Assembly: GCF_002858865.1 (NCBI RefSeq)
Contig: NZ_PJRR01000019.1
Span: 310,001 to 374,000 of the forward strand
From: Caulobacter vibrioides
Lineage (GTDB): Bacteria > Pseudomonadota > Alphaproteobacteria > Caulobacterales > Caulobacteraceae
Direction of reading: 5' to 3'
Length of the DNA: 64,000 nt
Below are positions 30,048 through 40,512 of this stretch, piece by piece (position 1 is the stretch's first letter; each line of letters begins with the position of its first letter). A program made the translations under genes and the position numbers. The notes beneath the pieces were generated by a model that made no database searches, had not been told where the DNA came from, and was given only the letters and a program-made list of their open reading frames with translations.

Positions 30048-30661
30048 TCGGAGATCCCCTCACCCGGCTTGATCTGAACCAGCTCCATGCCGGTCTTGGG
30101 CGTACGGGCGACCTGCTTGCCGATGTCCTGGCGCTTGACGCCCGGCTTGTGGCGCAGGGTCAGGACGATGGCGCCGATCATGGCGACCAGCAGCACCAGG
30201 CCCGCCAGTTGGAAGAAGAAGACATAGTCGGTGTAGAGCACGCGACCGATCGCTTCGGTGTTGGGCACGCCGCCCGGCGAAGCGTTCGGCAGGGGGTTCT
30301 TGGCGGCGGCGCCGTTCGTGGCCACGGCCGCGACGACCATCACCATCTCGATGGCGATCACCAGGGCGATCAAGCCGCCAAACGGCAGATACTGCACGAA
30401 GCCTTGGCGAAGCTCGGCGAAGTCCACGTCCAGCATCATGACGACGAAGAGGAACAGCACCGCGACCGCGCCGACATAGACGACGACCAGCAGCATCGCC
30501 AGGAACTCCGCGCCCAGCAGGACGAAGAGGCCGGCGGCCGAGAAGAAGGCGGTGATCAGGAAGAGCACCGAGTGCACCGGGTTGCGCGCCGACACGACGA
30601 GGAGACCCGCCGCTATGGTCACGAAAGCCAGTAGATAAAATGCGATCGCCTGCACGGGCAT
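30044..30661 (-). CDS. nuoJ: NADH-quinone oxidoreductase subunit J
   Basis: 205 residues with five transmembrane helices, including the [20 protein letters not shown] helix that takes part in coupling. The C-terminal cytoplasmic tail of about 40 residues is charged. ATG at 30661 is chosen; the frame extends to a TTG at 30697 but without support. An 82-bp gap separates it from nuoI upstream. Confidence 0.94.
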   Translation of the reverse strand: MPVQAIAFYLLAFVTIAAGLLVVSARNPVHSVLFLITAFFSAAGLFVLLGAEFLAMLLVVVYVGAVAVLFLFVVMMLDVDFAELRQGFVQYLPFGGLIALVIAIEMVMVVAAVATNGAAAKNPLPNASPGGVPNTEAIGRVLYTDYVFFFQLAGLVLLVAMIGAIVLTLRHKPGVKRQDIGKQVARTPKTGMELVQIKPGEGISE

Positions 30662-30743
30662 TGGCCCTGGGCTCCCCTGAAATCTTAAGTCCAACAACGG
30701 CGCGCCGCGTGACGCACCGCCTACCCCGGATTCGGCCCCGTCT

Positions 30744-31235
30744 TTAGCGGTAGGGCGCGTCCAACTCCAGATTCTTCGCGATCAGGCGTTCCCAACGGTC
30801 GCCGTTATCGAGAAGGCGTTCCTTGTCGTAGTAGAGCTCTTCGCGGGTCTCGGTCGCGAACTCGGTGTTCGGGCCCTCGACGATCGCGTCCACCGGGCAG
30901 GCCTCTTGGCACAGGCCGCAGTAGATGCACTTGACCATGTCGATGTCGTAGCGGGTCGTGCGGCGGCTGCCGTCCTCGCGCGGTTCGGCCTCGATGGTGA
31001 TCGCCTGCGCCGGGCAGATGGCCTCGCAGAGCTTGCAGGCGATGCAACGCTCCTCACCCGACGGATAGCGGCGCAGGGCGTGCTCGCCGCGGAAGCGGGG
31101 CGACTGCGGATTGCGCTCGTTCGGATAGATCACGGTCTTCTTCGGCGCGACCATGTACTTCATGGCTAGGCCGAACGCGCCCGCGAAGTCCAGAAGGGCC
31201 GCGCCCTTGACCGCCTGAGTGATGCGCTGGAACAC
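30744..31235 (-). CDS. nuoI: NADH-quinone oxidoreductase subunit I
   Basis: 163 residues carrying two [4Fe-4S] clusters (N6a and N6b): [12 protein letters not shown] and [15 protein letters not shown] at about residues 60-71 and 99-113. It passes electrons from NuoG toward NuoB at the base of the peripheral arm. The start is GTG at 31235 ([11 protein letters not shown]), supported by AGGAG upstream; the longer frame runs into the lipoprotein gene. Confidence 0.95.
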   Translation of the reverse strand: MFQRITQAVKGAALLDFAGAFGLAMKYMVAPKKTVIYPNERNPQSPRFRGEHALRRYPSGEERCIACKLCEAICPAQAITIEAEPREDGSRRTTRYDIDMVKCIYCGLCQEACPVDAIVEGPNTEFATETREELYYDKERLLDNGDRWERLIAKNLELDAPYR

Positions 31236-31245
31236 CAGAGCTCTC

Positions 31246-31470
31246 CTAACACTTTTCCTTGGGGAGGGGACGGACGTCCCTACCCTGCTCTTTTTGCTGC
31301 CGCCGCAACGTCTGCTCGAGGACACACTTTTTGGTCTTGTCGTCAGCCTTGCGGCGCGCCTCGACCTTGTCCTCCAGCGTCCGCTCAGGCGGCCGCGGAA
31401 TGCTTTCGCCCCAGGTCGAGCACCCAGCCAGGAGGCTGATCGCCACGATCCCCAGAACGCCCTGCCTCAT
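31246..31470 (-). CDS. Small predicted lipoprotein inside the nuo operon
   Basis: 74 residues. It begins [21 protein letters not shown], a type II signal peptide with lipobox LLAGC, so the mature protein would start at Cys. The rest is hydrophilic, strongly charged and probably helical, with one further pair of Cys (KKCVLEQ and the C-terminal Cys). Its start overlaps the previous gene by 4 bp (ATGA). I do not recognise a family. It could be a complex I-associated or simply co-transcribed envelope protein. Confidence 0.65.
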   Translation of the reverse strand: MRQGVLGIVAISLLAGCSTWGESIPRPPERTLEDKVEARRKADDKTKKCVLEQTLRRQQKEQGRDVRPLPKEKC

Positions 31471-31706
31471 GTCCCGGTCCGGGGAATGACGCAGGTGTAG
31501 TTCGATAGCTGGACAGGGTCTCCCCCGTCCTGCTTGGCCCGGATGGTTCCACCCGAGGCCTTGCACTTGTCGCCCTCGCGCCGGAGATCGTCATAGCTGA
31601 CGACGCCGTCGCCGAGGGAATAGGACCGATCCGGGGCCGAGACCGCTTGGCACGCCGCCAGGGCGGCGCCGGCCAGGCTCAAGGCCAGGATCGCGGTCCG
31701 GCGCAT
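31467..31706 (-). CDS. Small secreted or lipoprotein inside the nuo operon
   Basis: 79 residues. The N-terminus [22 protein letters not shown] is a signal peptide with a lipobox-like LAAC at residues 16-19. The mature part has two further cysteines (KCKASGG and YTCVIP) that could form a disulfide. It starts one base into the nuoH stop and overlaps the next gene by 4 bp, so it is translated as part of the operon. No family recognised. Confidence 0.65.
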   Translation of the reverse strand: MRRTAILALSLAGAALAACQAVSAPDRSYSLGDGVVSYDDLRREGDKCKASGGTIRAKQDGGDPVQLSNYTCVIPRTGT

Positions 31707-32776
31707 CAGGCCGCCGGACCGAACACACGCCAGGCTGCGACCGCAGCGACCAGCACCAGCGACGTCGGCAGGAACACCTTCCAGCCCAGGCGCATCAGTT
31801 GGTCGTAGCGGTAGCGAGGCACGATGGCCTTCGCCATGGCGAACATGAAGAACCAGAAACAGATCTTGGCGTAGAAAACCAAGGCCAGGAAAAGATTGGC
31901 CGCGAACGGGTGCCAGCTGCTGAGGAAATCAGTGGGGAACCCAGGGTTCCAGCCGCCGAAGAACAGGACGCTGATCATCGCGCACATCAGAACGATGTTC
32001 GAATATTCGGCGACCATGAACAGCAAGTACGGCGTGGAGCTGTACTCGACCTGATAACCGGCCACGAGTTCGGATTCAGCTTCCGGCAGGTCGAAGGGCG
32101 GGCGGTTCGTCTCGGCCAGGGCCGAGATGTAGAACATGCCCATGGCCACCACCATGACCGGCAGCAGGACGAGGTTGTTCAGCCCACCGCCGAAGACGTT
32201 CCAGTTCCAGATCCAGCCCGACTGCTTCTCGACGATGGTCGACAGGTTCATCGAACCGGCCAGCAGGATCACCGTGATGATGATCAGGCCGATCGACACC
32301 TCGTACGACACCATCTGCGCCGCCGAGCGCAGGGCGCCCAGGAACGGATACTTCGAGTTCGAAGCCCAGCCGCCCATGATGATGCCGTAGACGCCCAGCG
32401 AGCTCATCGCCAGCAGGTAGAGAATGCCGACATTGAGGTTCGAGACCACCCAGCCCGGCGCGAACGGCACCACGGCCCAGCCGACGAAGGCCAGGATCAG
32501 GCTGATCAGCGGCGCCAGGATGAACACGACCTTGTCGGCGCCGGCCGGGATCACGATCTCCTTCAGCACGAACTTGAAGAAGTCGGCGAAGGACTGCAGC
32601 AGGCCGAACGGACCCACCACGTTCGGGCCCTTGCGCATCTGAACACCGGCCCAGATCTTGCGGTCGGCCAGCAGCAGGAACGCCAGGCTCAGCAGCACCC
32701 AGATCACGACCAGCAGGATCCCGCCGGTGGTCAGCAGGGTCCAGGAGACGGCGGGGTTGGCGAAGAACGCTTGCAT
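31706..32776 (-). CDS. nuoH: NADH-quinone oxidoreductase subunit H
   Basis: 356-residue membrane subunit forming the quinone chamber with NuoB and NuoD. Eight or nine transmembrane helices are visible. The conserved [21 protein letters not shown] loop, the [26 protein letters not shown] acidic loop and the [14 protein letters not shown]-terminal motif are intact. It is 4 bp from nuoG. Confidence 0.96.
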   Translation of the reverse strand: MQAFFANPAVSWTLLTTGGILLVVIWVLLSLAFLLLADRKIWAGVQMRKGPNVVGPFGLLQSFADFFKFVLKEIVIPAGADKVVFILAPLISLILAFVGWAVVPFAPGWVVSNLNVGILYLLAMSSLGVYGIIMGGWASNSKYPFLGALRSAAQMVSYEVSIGLIIITVILLAGSMNLSTIVEKQSGWIWNWNVFGGGLNNLVLLPVMVVAMGMFYISALAETNRPPFDLPEAESELVAGYQVEYSSTPYLLFMVAEYSNIVLMCAMISVLFFGGWNPGFPTDFLSSWHPFAANLFLALVFYAKICFWFFMFAMAKAIVPRYRYDQLMRLGWKVFLPTSLVLVAAVAAWRVFGPAA

Positions 32777-32780
32777 CGGC

Positions 32781-34841
32781 CTACTCCGCCGCGATCTTGG
32801 CGGCGCCCGAGGCCACGGCCGCGCACTCGGCCATGGTCACGCTGGCGCGCGCGATGGGGTTGGTCAGGTGGAAGGCCTTGACCGGGCTTTCGAACGGCGC
32901 GTCCGAGACCTCACCGTCAACGCCCAGGGCGCCGACATCGAACACCGTGGCCACCGAGCCCGGCGCGTAGTCGATCTGACCGAAGGTCGGGTGATCGGCG
33001 AAAAGCTTGGCGCGCAGTTGGTCCAGGCTGTCGTACGGCAGCTTGTGGCCCAGAACTTCGGACAGCGCCCGCAGGATCGACCAGTCTTCCTTGGCCTCGC
33101 CCTTCGGGAACACCGCGCGGCGGCCCATCTGGACGCGCCCTTCCATGTTCACATAGAGGCCGTTCTTCTCGGTATAGGCCGCGCCGGGCAGGATCACGTC
33201 AGCCTTGTGCGCGCCGTTATCGCCGTGGGTGCCGAGATAGATCTTGAAGGCGTCCGAGGCGGCGGTTTCGCACTCGTCAGCGCCCAGCAGGAACAGCACA
33301 TCCAGCGCGCCCGGCTTCAGCATGTCGGCCGTCGACAGACCGCCTTCAGCCGGGACGAAGCCCATGTCGAGGCCGGCCACGCGGGCGGCGGCGGTGTGCA
33401 GCACGTTCCAGCCGTTCCAGCCCTCGCGGACGACCTTCATCGACTTGGCCAGGCCCGCGGCGGCCTTGAGGATCGCCGCGCCATCGGCGCGCGCCAGAGC
33501 GCCCTGACCGATGATGATCGCCGGACGTTCGGCGGCCTTGAGGGCGGCGACAAAGTCGTTCTTGCTCTTGGCCAGGCCCGAGAGGGTCTTGGCGCCGGCG
33601 CCGAGATAATCGTAGTCGAACGTCAGATCGGCTTGCTCGCCGATCACGCCGAAACGGGTCTTGCCGGCGATCCACTGCTTGCGGAAGCGGGCGTTGAGCA
33701 CCGGGGCCTCAAGACGCGGATTGGCGCCGACGAACAGCACCACATCGGCGTTCTCGACGCCCGCGATCGTCGAGTTGAAGAGCCAGCCTTCGCGCGGACC
33801 CGCGCCCAGGGCCGAACCGTCCTGGCGGCTGTCGAGGTTCTTCACGCCCAGGGCGGTGAAGAGGTCCTTGGTCGCCTTCAGGCTTTCGGCGTCCTGCAGG
33901 TCGCCGGCGATCACGCCCACGCGCTCCGGCGCGGTCGACTTGACCTTGGCGGCGATGGCCGCAAAGGCCTCGGCCCAGGTTGCGGGCTTCAGCTTGCCGC
34001 CGACGCGAACATAGGGACGGTCAAGACGCTGACGGCCCAGGCCGTCGACCGCGTAGCGGGTCTTGTCCGAGATCCATTCCTCGTTGACCTCGTCGTTGAT
34101 GCGCGGAAGCACGCGCAGAACGGCGGCGCTGCGCGCGTCGACGCGGATCGAAGAGCCCAGGGCGTCCATAACGTCGACGCTCTCGGTCTTCTTCAGTTCC
34201 CACGGACGGGCTTCGAAGGCGTAGGGCTTGGAGGTCAGGGCGCCGACCGGGCACAGGTCAATCACGTTGGCGCTGAGCTCCGACGTCACCGCCGCGCCCA
34301 GATAGGTCGTGATTTCAACGTCTTCGCCGCGCGAGATCAGGCCGATTTCCGGCGAGCCGGCGACCTCGGTGATGAAGCGGACGCAGCGCGTGCACTGGAT
34401 GCAGCGCGTCATCACGGTCTTGATCAGCGGGCCCATCGACTTTTCTTCGACGGCGCGCTTGTTCTCTTCATAGCGGCTGTCGTCACGGCCGTAACCGACG
34501 GCCTGGTCCTGAAGGTCGCATTCGCCGCCCTGGTCGCAGATCGGGCAGTCCAGCGGGTGGTTGATGAGCAGGAACTCCATCACCCCTTCGCGGGCCTTCT
34601 TGACCATCGGAGTCTTGGTGAAGATCTCCTGACCTTCGGCGGCCGGCAGGGCGCACGAGGCCTGCGGCTTCGGCGGGCCGGGCTTCACCTCAACCAGGCA
34701 CATCCGGCAGTTGCCGGCGATGGACAGACGTTCGTGATAGCAGAAGCGCGGGATCTCTTCCCCGGCCAGCTCCGCGACCTGCAGAACCGTCATGCCGGGT
34801 TCGAACTCGACCTCGACGCCATTGACCTTGGCGATTGCCAT
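32781..34841 (-). CDS. nuoG: NADH-quinone oxidoreductase subunit G
   Basis: 686-residue iron-sulfur subunit. The N-terminal ferredoxin domain carries the [2Fe-2S] cysteines ([15 protein letters not shown]). Next come the His/Cys motif of cluster N5 ([14 protein letters not shown]) and the 4Fe-4S motif CIQCTRC. The C-terminal two thirds is the molybdopterin-oxidoreductase-like domain, degenerate as usual in complex I. Start 34841 lies 5 bp from nuoF. Confidence 0.96.
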   Translation of the reverse strand: MAIAKVNGVEVEFEPGMTVLQVAELAGEEIPRFCYHERLSIAGNCRMCLVEVKPGPPKPQASCALPAAEGQEIFTKTPMVKKAREGVMEFLLINHPLDCPICDQGGECDLQDQAVGYGRDDSRYEENKRAVEEKSMGPLIKTVMTRCIQCTRCVRFITEVAGSPEIGLISRGEDVEITTYLGAAVTSELSANVIDLCPVGALTSKPYAFEARPWELKKTESVDVMDALGSSIRVDARSAAVLRVLPRINDEVNEEWISDKTRYAVDGLGRQRLDRPYVRVGGKLKPATWAEAFAAIAAKVKSTAPERVGVIAGDLQDAESLKATKDLFTALGVKNLDSRQDGSALGAGPREGWLFNSTIAGVENADVVLFVGANPRLEAPVLNARFRKQWIAGKTRFGVIGEQADLTFDYDYLGAGAKTLSGLAKSKNDFVAALKAAERPAIIIGQGALARADGAAILKAAAGLAKSMKVVREGWNGWNVLHTAAARVAGLDMGFVPAEGGLSTADMLKPGALDVLFLLGADECETAASDAFKIYLGTHGDNGAHKADVILPGAAYTEKNGLYVNMEGRVQMGRRAVFPKGEAKEDWSILRALSEVLGHKLPYDSLDQLRAKLFADHPTFGQIDYAPGSVATVFDVGALGVDGEVSDAPFESPVKAFHLTNPIARASVTMAECAAVASGAAKIAAE

Positions 34842-34846
34842 TCTTG

Positions 34847-36166
34847 TTACTCCGCCGCGATCAGCTTGGCGCCCTGCACGTGCAGGCGACCGCTACGATA
34901 GGAAGCGATCCGCTCCTCCACCTCGTGGCGGAAGTGGCGGAACAGACCCTGGATCGGCCAGGCGGCCGCGTCGCCCAGGGCGCAGATGGTGTGACCCTCG
35001 ACCTGGGTCGTGACGTCCAGCAGCGTGTCGATCTCTTTGGGATCGGCCTCGCCGGTGACCATGCGCTCCATGACGCGCCACATCCAGCCGGTGCCTTCAC
35101 GGCACGGCGTGCACTGGCCGCAGCTCTCGTGCTTGTAGAAGTACGACAGGCGGGCGATGGCGCGAACAAGGTCGGTGTCCTTGTCCATGACGATGACCGC
35201 AGCCGTGCCCAGGCCCGACTTCAGGTTCCGCAGGGCGTCGAAGTCCATCGGCAGGTCTTCGCACTGCTCGGCGGGGATCATCGGCACCGACGAGCCGCCC
35301 GGAATGACGGCCTTAAGGTTGCCCCAGCCGCCCCGGATGCCGCCGCAGTGGTCCTCGACCAGCTGGCGGAATGGGATGCTCATCGCCTCTTCGACGTTGC
35401 AGGGCAGGTTCACATGGCCCGAGACGCAGAAGAGCTTGGTGCCGGCGTTGTTCGGACGGCCAAAGCCCGCGAACCAGGCCGCGCCGCGACGCAGGATCGT
35501 GCCCGCGACGGCGATGCTCTCGACGTTGTTGACCGTGGTCGGCATGCCGTAGAGGCCCGCGCCGGCCGGGAACGGCGGCTTCAGGCGCGGCTGGCCCTTC
35601 TTGCCTTCCAGGCTTTCCAGCAGGGCCGTCTCTTCGCCGCAGATATAGGCGCCGGCGCCGTGGTGGACGTAGATATCGAAGTCCCAGCCGTGGACATTGT
35701 TCTTACCGACCAGCTTGGCCTCGTAGGCCTGCTTGATCGCCGCTTCCAGACGCTCGCGCTCGAAGACGTACTCGCCGCGGATGTAGATGTAGCAGGCGTG
35801 GGCCAGCATGGCGCGCGAGGCGATCAGGCAGCCCTCGATCAGGAGGTGCGGGTCATGCCGCATGATCTCCCGGTCCTTGCAGGTGCCCGGCTCGGACTCA
35901 TCGGCGTTGACCACCAGGTAGTGAGGACGACCTTCCTTCACTTCCTTGGGCATGAACGACCACTTCAGGCCGGTCGAGAAACCCGCGCCGCCCCGACCGC
36001 GCAGGCCGGAGTTCTTCATGTTCTCGATGATCCAGTCGCGCCCGGCGTCCAGGATGTCCTTGGTGCCATTCCAGCAGCCGCGCTTCTTCGCGCCCTCGAG
36101 GCCCCAATCGTGGAGACCGTAGAGGTTCGTGAAGATGCGGTCCTTGTCTTCGAGGATACCGACCAT
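34847..36166 (-). CDS. nuoF: NADH-quinone oxidoreductase subunit F
   Basis: 439-residue NADH- and FMN-binding subunit. The NADH/FMN-binding stretch ([17 protein letters not shown], and [17 protein letters not shown]) is in the N-terminal half. The N3 [4Fe-4S] motif [11 protein letters not shown] lies at about residues 355-365, with the fourth Cys downstream (HTICALGDA). With NuoE and NuoG it forms the electron-input module. Confidence 0.97.
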   Translation of the reverse strand: MVGILEDKDRIFTNLYGLHDWGLEGAKKRGCWNGTKDILDAGRDWIIENMKNSGLRGRGGAGFSTGLKWSFMPKEVKEGRPHYLVVNADESEPGTCKDREIMRHDPHLLIEGCLIASRAMLAHACYIYIRGEYVFERERLEAAIKQAYEAKLVGKNNVHGWDFDIYVHHGAGAYICGEETALLESLEGKKGQPRLKPPFPAGAGLYGMPTTVNNVESIAVAGTILRRGAAWFAGFGRPNNAGTKLFCVSGHVNLPCNVEEAMSIPFRQLVEDHCGGIRGGWGNLKAVIPGGSSVPMIPAEQCEDLPMDFDALRNLKSGLGTAAVIVMDKDTDLVRAIARLSYFYKHESCGQCTPCREGTGWMWRVMERMVTGEADPKEIDTLLDVTTQVEGHTICALGDAAAWPIQGLFRHFRHEVEERIASYRSGRLHVQGAKLIAAE

Positions 36167-36169
36167 GAC

Positions 36170-36436
36170 TCAGCTTTGCGGATCGAATGGATGGGCGCGC
36201 ACATAGCGCGTCCGACGAATGATGACATAGGCGAAAAGCGACCAACCCGCGCCAATGATGGCGAGGCCGGCCACGACCGCCCAGAACGGCGCGCCTTCGA
36301 CGCTGCGTCCCCAGATCAGGAGGACCGCCCCGAGCAGGCAGGCGACGAAACCGACACTGCGTTCGCGGCGATGCAGACCCCGGATGGTGTCTACATACGC
36401 CGCCTTGCGCATGTTGAGGTCGCTGTCGTCGATCAT
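36170..36436 (-). CDS. Small membrane protein inside the nuo operon (1)
   Basis: 88 residues. A hydrophilic N-terminus (MIDDSDLNMRKAAYVDTIRG) is followed by two transmembrane segments at about residues 28-45 and 50-70. It overlaps the preceding small gene by 4 bp (ATGA) and ends 3 bp before nuoF, so it is embedded in the operon. No recognised domain. It could be an accessory of complex I or a membrane passenger. Confidence 0.65.
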   Translation of the reverse strand: MIDDSDLNMRKAAYVDTIRGLHRRERSVGFVACLLGAVLLIWGRSVEGAPFWAVVAGLAIIGAGWSLFAYVIIRRTRYVRAHPFDPQS

Positions 36437-36657
36437 GACGAGGCGCCCTCCCCCTTGGTCGCACGCATCCAGCCCAGGATGAACCAGATGTGCGAGCCCA
36501 GGCCCGCGACGATGGCGCCCAGAAAGACCAGCCGCAGCCAGTCGATCCGCAGCGACACCGCGCCGTAGATCGCGACGCCGGCCAGCACGAAGCACACCGC
36601 GTTGATGCCGAGCATCACGGTGAGGCGCTTCTTCTGGAGGGCGGCGTCAGCGGTCAT
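36433..36657 (-). CDS. Small membrane protein inside the nuo operon (2)
   Basis: 74 residues with two predicted transmembrane helices (about 14-32 and 41-61) and a charged N-terminus (MTADAALQKKRLT). It begins directly after the nuoE stop and overlaps the next small gene by 4 bp. Function unknown. The pair of two-helix proteins between nuoE and nuoF is probably conserved in caulobacters. Confidence 0.65.
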   Translation of the reverse strand: MTADAALQKKRLTVMLGINAVCFVLAGVAIYGAVSLRIDWLRLVFLGAIVAGLGSHIWFILGWMRATKGEGASS

Positions 36658-36658
36658 G

Positions 36659-37345
36659 TTAGGCGGCAGGCTCCGACTTCGGGGCCTTCTTCGGCTTTTC
36701 GGGCAGGTTCGGGATCTTGATCTTCTTGGCGTACGAACCGTCGTAGAGCTTCGGATCGGTCAGGGTGTGGATCGCGCCCTTCGGCTCCGAAGCGCCACGG
36801 CCTTCATAGCTGCCCGGCTTCGGCGCCTTGCCGGCGGCGAAGTCGTCGAGGATCTTGGCCAGGCTCTCCGGCGTCAGGTCCTCGTAGTAGTAGTCGTTGA
36901 TCGCGGCCATCGGCGCGTTGCAGCAGGCGCCCAGGCACTCGACCTCTTCCCAGCTGAACTTGCCGTCAGCCGAGACGTGGTGGGCCGGACCGATCTTGTC
37001 TTCCAGCACCTTGCGCAGGTCGAGCGCGCCGCGCAGTTGGCACGGCGTGGTGCCGCACAGCTGCACGAAAGCGACCTTGCCGACCGGCTGCAGCTGGAAC
37101 ATCACGTAGAAGGTCGCGACCTCCAGCACGCGGATGACCGGCATCTCGAGTTGCTTGGCGATCTCTTGGATCGCCGGCTCGGAGATCCAGCCCTCTTGCT
37201 TCTGGGCCAGCCACAGCATGGGGATCACCGCCGACTGCTTACGCTCAGCGGGATACTTGGCTTTCCACCAATCGGCCTTGGCTTGGCTGTCCTTCGAGAA
37301 GGCGAAGCTGGCGGGCTGTTCTTTAGCGAGACGACGAACGCTCAT
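36659..37345 (-). CDS. nuoE: NADH-quinone oxidoreductase subunit E
   Basis: 228-residue thioredoxin-like subunit with the N1a [2Fe-2S] cluster. The four cysteines lie in CGTTPCQLRG and CLGACCNAPM. The C-terminal tail of about 60 residues is Lys/Pro/Ala-rich (GKAPKPGSYEG ... EKPKKAPKSEPAA), a common alphaproteobacterial extension. The start overlaps the NTF2-like gene by 4 bp. Confidence 0.95.
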   Translation of the reverse strand: MSVRRLAKEQPASFAFSKDSQAKADWWKAKYPAERKQSAVIPMLWLAQKQEGWISEPAIQEIAKQLEMPVIRVLEVATFYVMFQLQPVGKVAFVQLCGTTPCQLRGALDLRKVLEDKIGPAHHVSADGKFSWEEVECLGACCNAPMAAINDYYYEDLTPESLAKILDDFAAGKAPKPGSYEGRGASEPKGAIHTLTDPKLYDGSYAKKIKIPNLPEKPKKAPKSEPAA

Positions 37346-37674
37346 CGGGCGAAATCCACGCGGGCGATCTTGTCGCCCTTGAAGGTGTAGATGGCGGCGA
37401 CCTGGAACGGCGCATCGCCGTTGCCGCGGTCGACATGCTCGTGGTCGATCACATTGGATCCGACCACGATGCGGTTCAGCAGCTTCGCCTGGTTCTTGGG
37501 AAACTCGGCGAAGGTCTTGGCGTAAAAGGCGCGATAGGCCTCGATGCCCGTGCGCGCGACATCACCGTTCAGCCCCGCGACGACCACGTCGTCGGTGAAG
37601 TGGACGCAATGGGCGTCCAGATCCTGGGCGTTATAGGCGTCGAGCTGCGCTTGGGCGATATCGGCCAGGCTCAC
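37342..37674 (-). CDS. NTF2-like / SnoaL-type small protein inside the nuo operon
   Basis: 110 residues from a GTG start that overlaps the nuoD stop by 4 bp (GTGA). The sequence ([22 protein letters not shown] ... [17 protein letters not shown] ... [15 protein letters not shown]) is typical of the NTF2-like/SnoaL fold used by steroid-isomerase-like and polyketide-cyclase-like proteins. The longer open frame lies antiparallel within nuoD and is an artefact. Catalytic role unknown; its coupling to nuoD and nuoE suggests balanced expression with complex I. Confidence 0.75.
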   Translation of the reverse strand: MSLADIAQAQLDAYNAQDLDAHCVHFTDDVVVAGLNGDVARTGIEAYRAFYAKTFAEFPKNQAKLLNRIVVGSNVIDHEHVDRGNGDAPFQVAAIYTFKGDKIARVDFAR

Positions 37675-38921
37675 CGGTCGATCTCCCCGAACACGATGTC
37701 CAGCGAGCCCAGGATGGCCGAGACGTCGGCCAGCTGGTGGCCGCGGTTCATCCAGTCCATGGCCGCCAGGTGCGGGAAGCCCGGCGCGCGGATCTTGCAG
37801 CGATAGGGCTTGTTCGTCCCGTCCGAGACCACGAACACGCCAAACTCGCCCTTCGGCGCCTCGACGCAGGCGTAGACCTCGCCGGCAGGCGTCTTGAAGC
37901 CCTCGGTATAGAGCTTGAAGTGGTGGATGAGCGCTTCCATCGAGCGCTTCATCTCGGCGCGACGCGGCGGGGCGACCTTGTTGTCTTCCGACAGCACGGG
38001 GCCGTGCGTCTTGCGCAGCATCTCGCAAGCCTGGCGAATGATCTTGGTCGACTCGCGCATCTCCTGCATGCGGCAGAGATAGCGATCGTAGCAGTCGCCG
38101 TTCTTGCCCAGCGGGATGTCGAACTCAAAATCGTTGTAGTTTTCGTAGGGCTGGTTGCGGCGCAGATCCCAGGCGATGCCCGAACCGCGCACCATCACGC
38201 CCGAGAAACCCCAGCTGATCGCCTCATCCTTGCTCACCACGCCGATGTCGACGTTGCGCTGTTTGAAGATGCGGTTGTCGGTGATCAGGCCTTCGATGTC
38301 GTCGCAGATCTTCGGGAAGGCCTTGGCCCAGGTGTCGATGTCCTCGACCAGCTCCGGCGGCAGGTCCTGGTGGACGCCGCCCGGACGGAAGTAGTTGGAG
38401 TGCAGGCGAGCGCCGCAAGCGCGCTCGTAGAACACCATCAGCTTCTCGCGTTCCTCGAAGCCCCAGAGCGGCGGCGTCAGGGCGCCGACGTCCATGGCCT
38501 GGGTCGTCACGTTCAGCAGGTGGTTCAGGATCCGGCCGATTTCCGAGTACAGCACGCGGATGATCTGGCCACGGATCGGCACCTCGACGCCGAGCAGCTT
38601 CTCGATGGCCAGGCAGAAGGCGTGTTCCTGGTTCATCGGCGCCACGTAATCGAGGCGGTCGAAGTACGGAATGTTCTGCAGATAGGTCCGCGCTTCCATC
38701 AGCTTCTCGGTGCCGCGATGCAGCAGGCCGATGTGCGGATCGACGCGTTCGACGATTTCGCCATCCAGCTCCAGCACCAGACGCAACACGCCGTGCGCGG
38801 CCGGGTGCTGCGGGCCGAAGTTGATGTTGAACTTGCGAACAGGCGTCTCCGGAATGGCCGGAACCACGGGTTCGTCTTGGACAGGTTCAGTCGCCGCGAC
38901 GGGCGAAGGCGTTCCGGTCAT
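37671..38921 (-). CDS. nuoD: NADH-quinone oxidoreductase subunit D
   Basis: 416-residue 49-kDa subunit that forms the quinone-binding pocket with NuoB. Family motifs include [22 protein letters not shown] (about residues 30-51) with the pocket His, and the C-terminal [18 protein letters not shown]. The N-terminus has about 25 extra Pro/Val-rich residues. It follows a small membrane-protein gene by 2 bp. Confidence 0.97.
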   Translation of the reverse strand: MTGTPSPVAATEPVQDEPVVPAIPETPVRKFNINFGPQHPAAHGVLRLVLELDGEIVERVDPHIGLLHRGTEKLMEARTYLQNIPYFDRLDYVAPMNQEHAFCLAIEKLLGVEVPIRGQIIRVLYSEIGRILNHLLNVTTQAMDVGALTPPLWGFEEREKLMVFYERACGARLHSNYFRPGGVHQDLPPELVEDIDTWAKAFPKICDDIEGLITDNRIFKQRNVDIGVVSKDEAISWGFSGVMVRGSGIAWDLRRNQPYENYNDFEFDIPLGKNGDCYDRYLCRMQEMRESTKIIRQACEMLRKTHGPVLSEDNKVAPPRRAEMKRSMEALIHHFKLYTEGFKTPAGEVYACVEAPKGEFGVFVVSDGTNKPYRCKIRAPGFPHLAAMDWMNRGHQLADVSAILGSLDIVFGEIDR

Positions 38922-38923
38922 GA

Positions 38924-39319
38924 CTATGGACCTTCGTTACGCTGTTCGATGCTGAGCGACACGATCAGTCCCGCAATCAGCAAGACCACGCCCAGCAAGG
39001 TGATGATGGTGGTCGCGACGTCCCAGCTTTGGGAAATCGCGGCCTGAGACAATGGCAAGGCCAGCAAAACCGAGGCGGCCCCCAGCAGCGCGCTGCGCAG
39101 CTCGGCCACTTCCATCCGCCGGATGCTGGCCCCGATCGCCAGCGTGATCACCGAGATCATGATCGCGACGCCCAGCGACTTGTTCTGATCCGCCGAGATC
39201 GTCGGCGCCTTCGTGAACCACCCCGTCAGCCGCATTCCGATGGTCATCAGAAACGCGGTCGAAAAGGCGACCAAAAAGAACGCTGTGGCGGAACGGAACG
39301 AAGGCCGTCGCAAACCCAT
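38924..39319 (-). CDS. Membrane protein between nuoC and nuoD
   Basis: 131 residues with four hydrophobic segments (about residues 12-30, 48-64, 78-95 and 102-122) and a basic N-terminus. No domain recognised. It lies 21 bp after nuoC and 2 bp before nuoD on the same strand, so it is co-transcribed. The frame is confirmed by the hydrophobicity pattern; the overlapping frame at 38937-39329 is Arg/His-rich and discarded. Confidence 0.65.
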   Translation of the reverse strand: MGLRRPSFRSATAFFLVAFSTAFLMTIGMRLTGWFTKAPTISADQNKSLGVAIMISVITLAIGASIRRMEVAELRSALLGAASVLLALPLSQAAISQSWDVATTIITLLGVVLLIAGLIVSLSIEQRNEGP

Positions 39320-39340
39320 GAGTCGGCATCCCCTTGCTCG

Positions 39341-39934
39341 CTATTGCGCCTTCTCGTCACCGGGGAGCGCATACTTGGCGCCTTCCCAGGGCGAGAGGAA
39401 ATCGAACGCACGGAACTCGGTAATCTTCACAGGTTCATAGACGACACGCTTGAGCTCATCGTCGTAGCGCACTTCCACATAGCCCGTCATCGGGAAGTCT
39501 TTCCGAAGCGGGTGACCGTGGAAGCCATAGTCGGTCAGGATTCGACGCAGGTCCGGGTGACCGTCGAAGAAAATGCCGTACATGTCGAACGCTTCGCGCT
39601 CGAACCAGTCCGCCACCGGGAACACCGGCGTGACGCTGGGAACCGGCGTATCCTCATCGGTCGAGACCTTGAGGCGGATCCGATGGTTCTTCACCAGCGA
39701 CAGCAGGTGATAGACCACGTCAAAACGCGCGGCGCGCTCGGGATAGTCGACGCCCGTGAGGTCGATCAACTGGTGGAAGCGGCAGGCCGCGTCGTCACGC
39801 AGGAAGGTCAGGGTGTCGATGACCGAAGCCGCGCGCGCGACGATGGTCAGCTCACCGAATGCGACAGAATGTCCCAGGACGCCCGGCGCACGGGCGACGA
39901 TGTCCTGACCAAGCAGTTCCAGGGCTTCGCTCAT
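39341..39934 (-). CDS. nuoC: NADH-quinone oxidoreductase subunit C
   Basis: 197-residue 30-kDa subunit. The family signature [37 protein letters not shown] is complete at about residues 112-148. It is a separate NuoC, not a NuoCD fusion. It overlaps nuoB by 4 bp. Confidence 0.97.
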   Translation of the reverse strand: MSEALELLGQDIVARAPGVLGHSVAFGELTIVARAASVIDTLTFLRDDAACRFHQLIDLTGVDYPERAARFDVVYHLLSLVKNHRIRLKVSTDEDTPVPSVTPVFPVADWFEREAFDMYGIFFDGHPDLRRILTDYGFHGHPLRKDFPMTGYVEVRYDDELKRVVYEPVKITEFRAFDFLSPWEGAKYALPGDEKAQ

Positions 39935-40512
39935 CGCTCGATCGTCCCCGTCCGGCGAATCTTCTTTTGCAGTTGCAGCACGCCATAGACGAGCGCTTCG
40001 GCGGTCGGCGGGCAGCCCGGCACATAGATGTCGACCGGCACGACCCGGTCACAGCCGCGCACGACGCTGTAGCTGTAATAGTAGTAGCCGCCACCGTTGG
40101 CGCAGCTGCCCATCGAGATCACGTAACGCGGCTCGGGCATCTGGTCGTAGACCTTGCGCAGAGCCGGGGCCATCTTGTTGGTCAGCGTGCCGGCGACGAT
40201 CATCACGTCCGACTGACGCGGGCTGGCGCGCGGTGCGAAGCCATAACGCTCGAGATCGTAGCGCGGCATCGAAGCCTGCATCATCTCGACGGCGCAGCAG
40301 GCTAGGCCGAACGTCATCCACATCAGCGAGCCGGTGCGGGCCCAGGTGATCAGGTCGTCGGCGGCGGCGGTGATGAAGCCCTTGTCCGCCAGTTGCTGCG
40401 AAACGCCGTCAAAGAACGGGTCGTGCAGCTTCGGGTCATAGCCCTCGACCGTCGAGCGACCGGCCGACAGCGCCGGAACCGGGGACGAATTGCCGGGAAC
40501 GATCACTCCCAT
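39931..40512 (-). CDS. nuoB: NADH-quinone oxidoreductase subunit B
   Basis: 193 residues with the N2 [4Fe-4S] cluster, the last electron donor to quinone. The tandem cysteines in [10 protein letters not shown] and the later Cys residues in [20 protein letters not shown] and [12 protein letters not shown] are all present. Start 40512 ([10 protein letters not shown]) is taken; the longer frame overlaps nuoA further. It overlaps nuoA by 10 bp. Confidence 0.96.
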   Translation of the reverse strand: MGVIVPGNSSPVPALSAGRSTVEGYDPKLHDPFFDGVSQQLADKGFITAAADDLITWARTGSLMWMTFGLACCAVEMMQASMPRYDLERYGFAPRASPRQSDVMIVAGTLTNKMAPALRKVYDQMPEPRYVISMGSCANGGGYYYYSYSVVRGCDRVVPVDIYVPGCPPTAEALVYGVLQLQKKIRRTGTIER

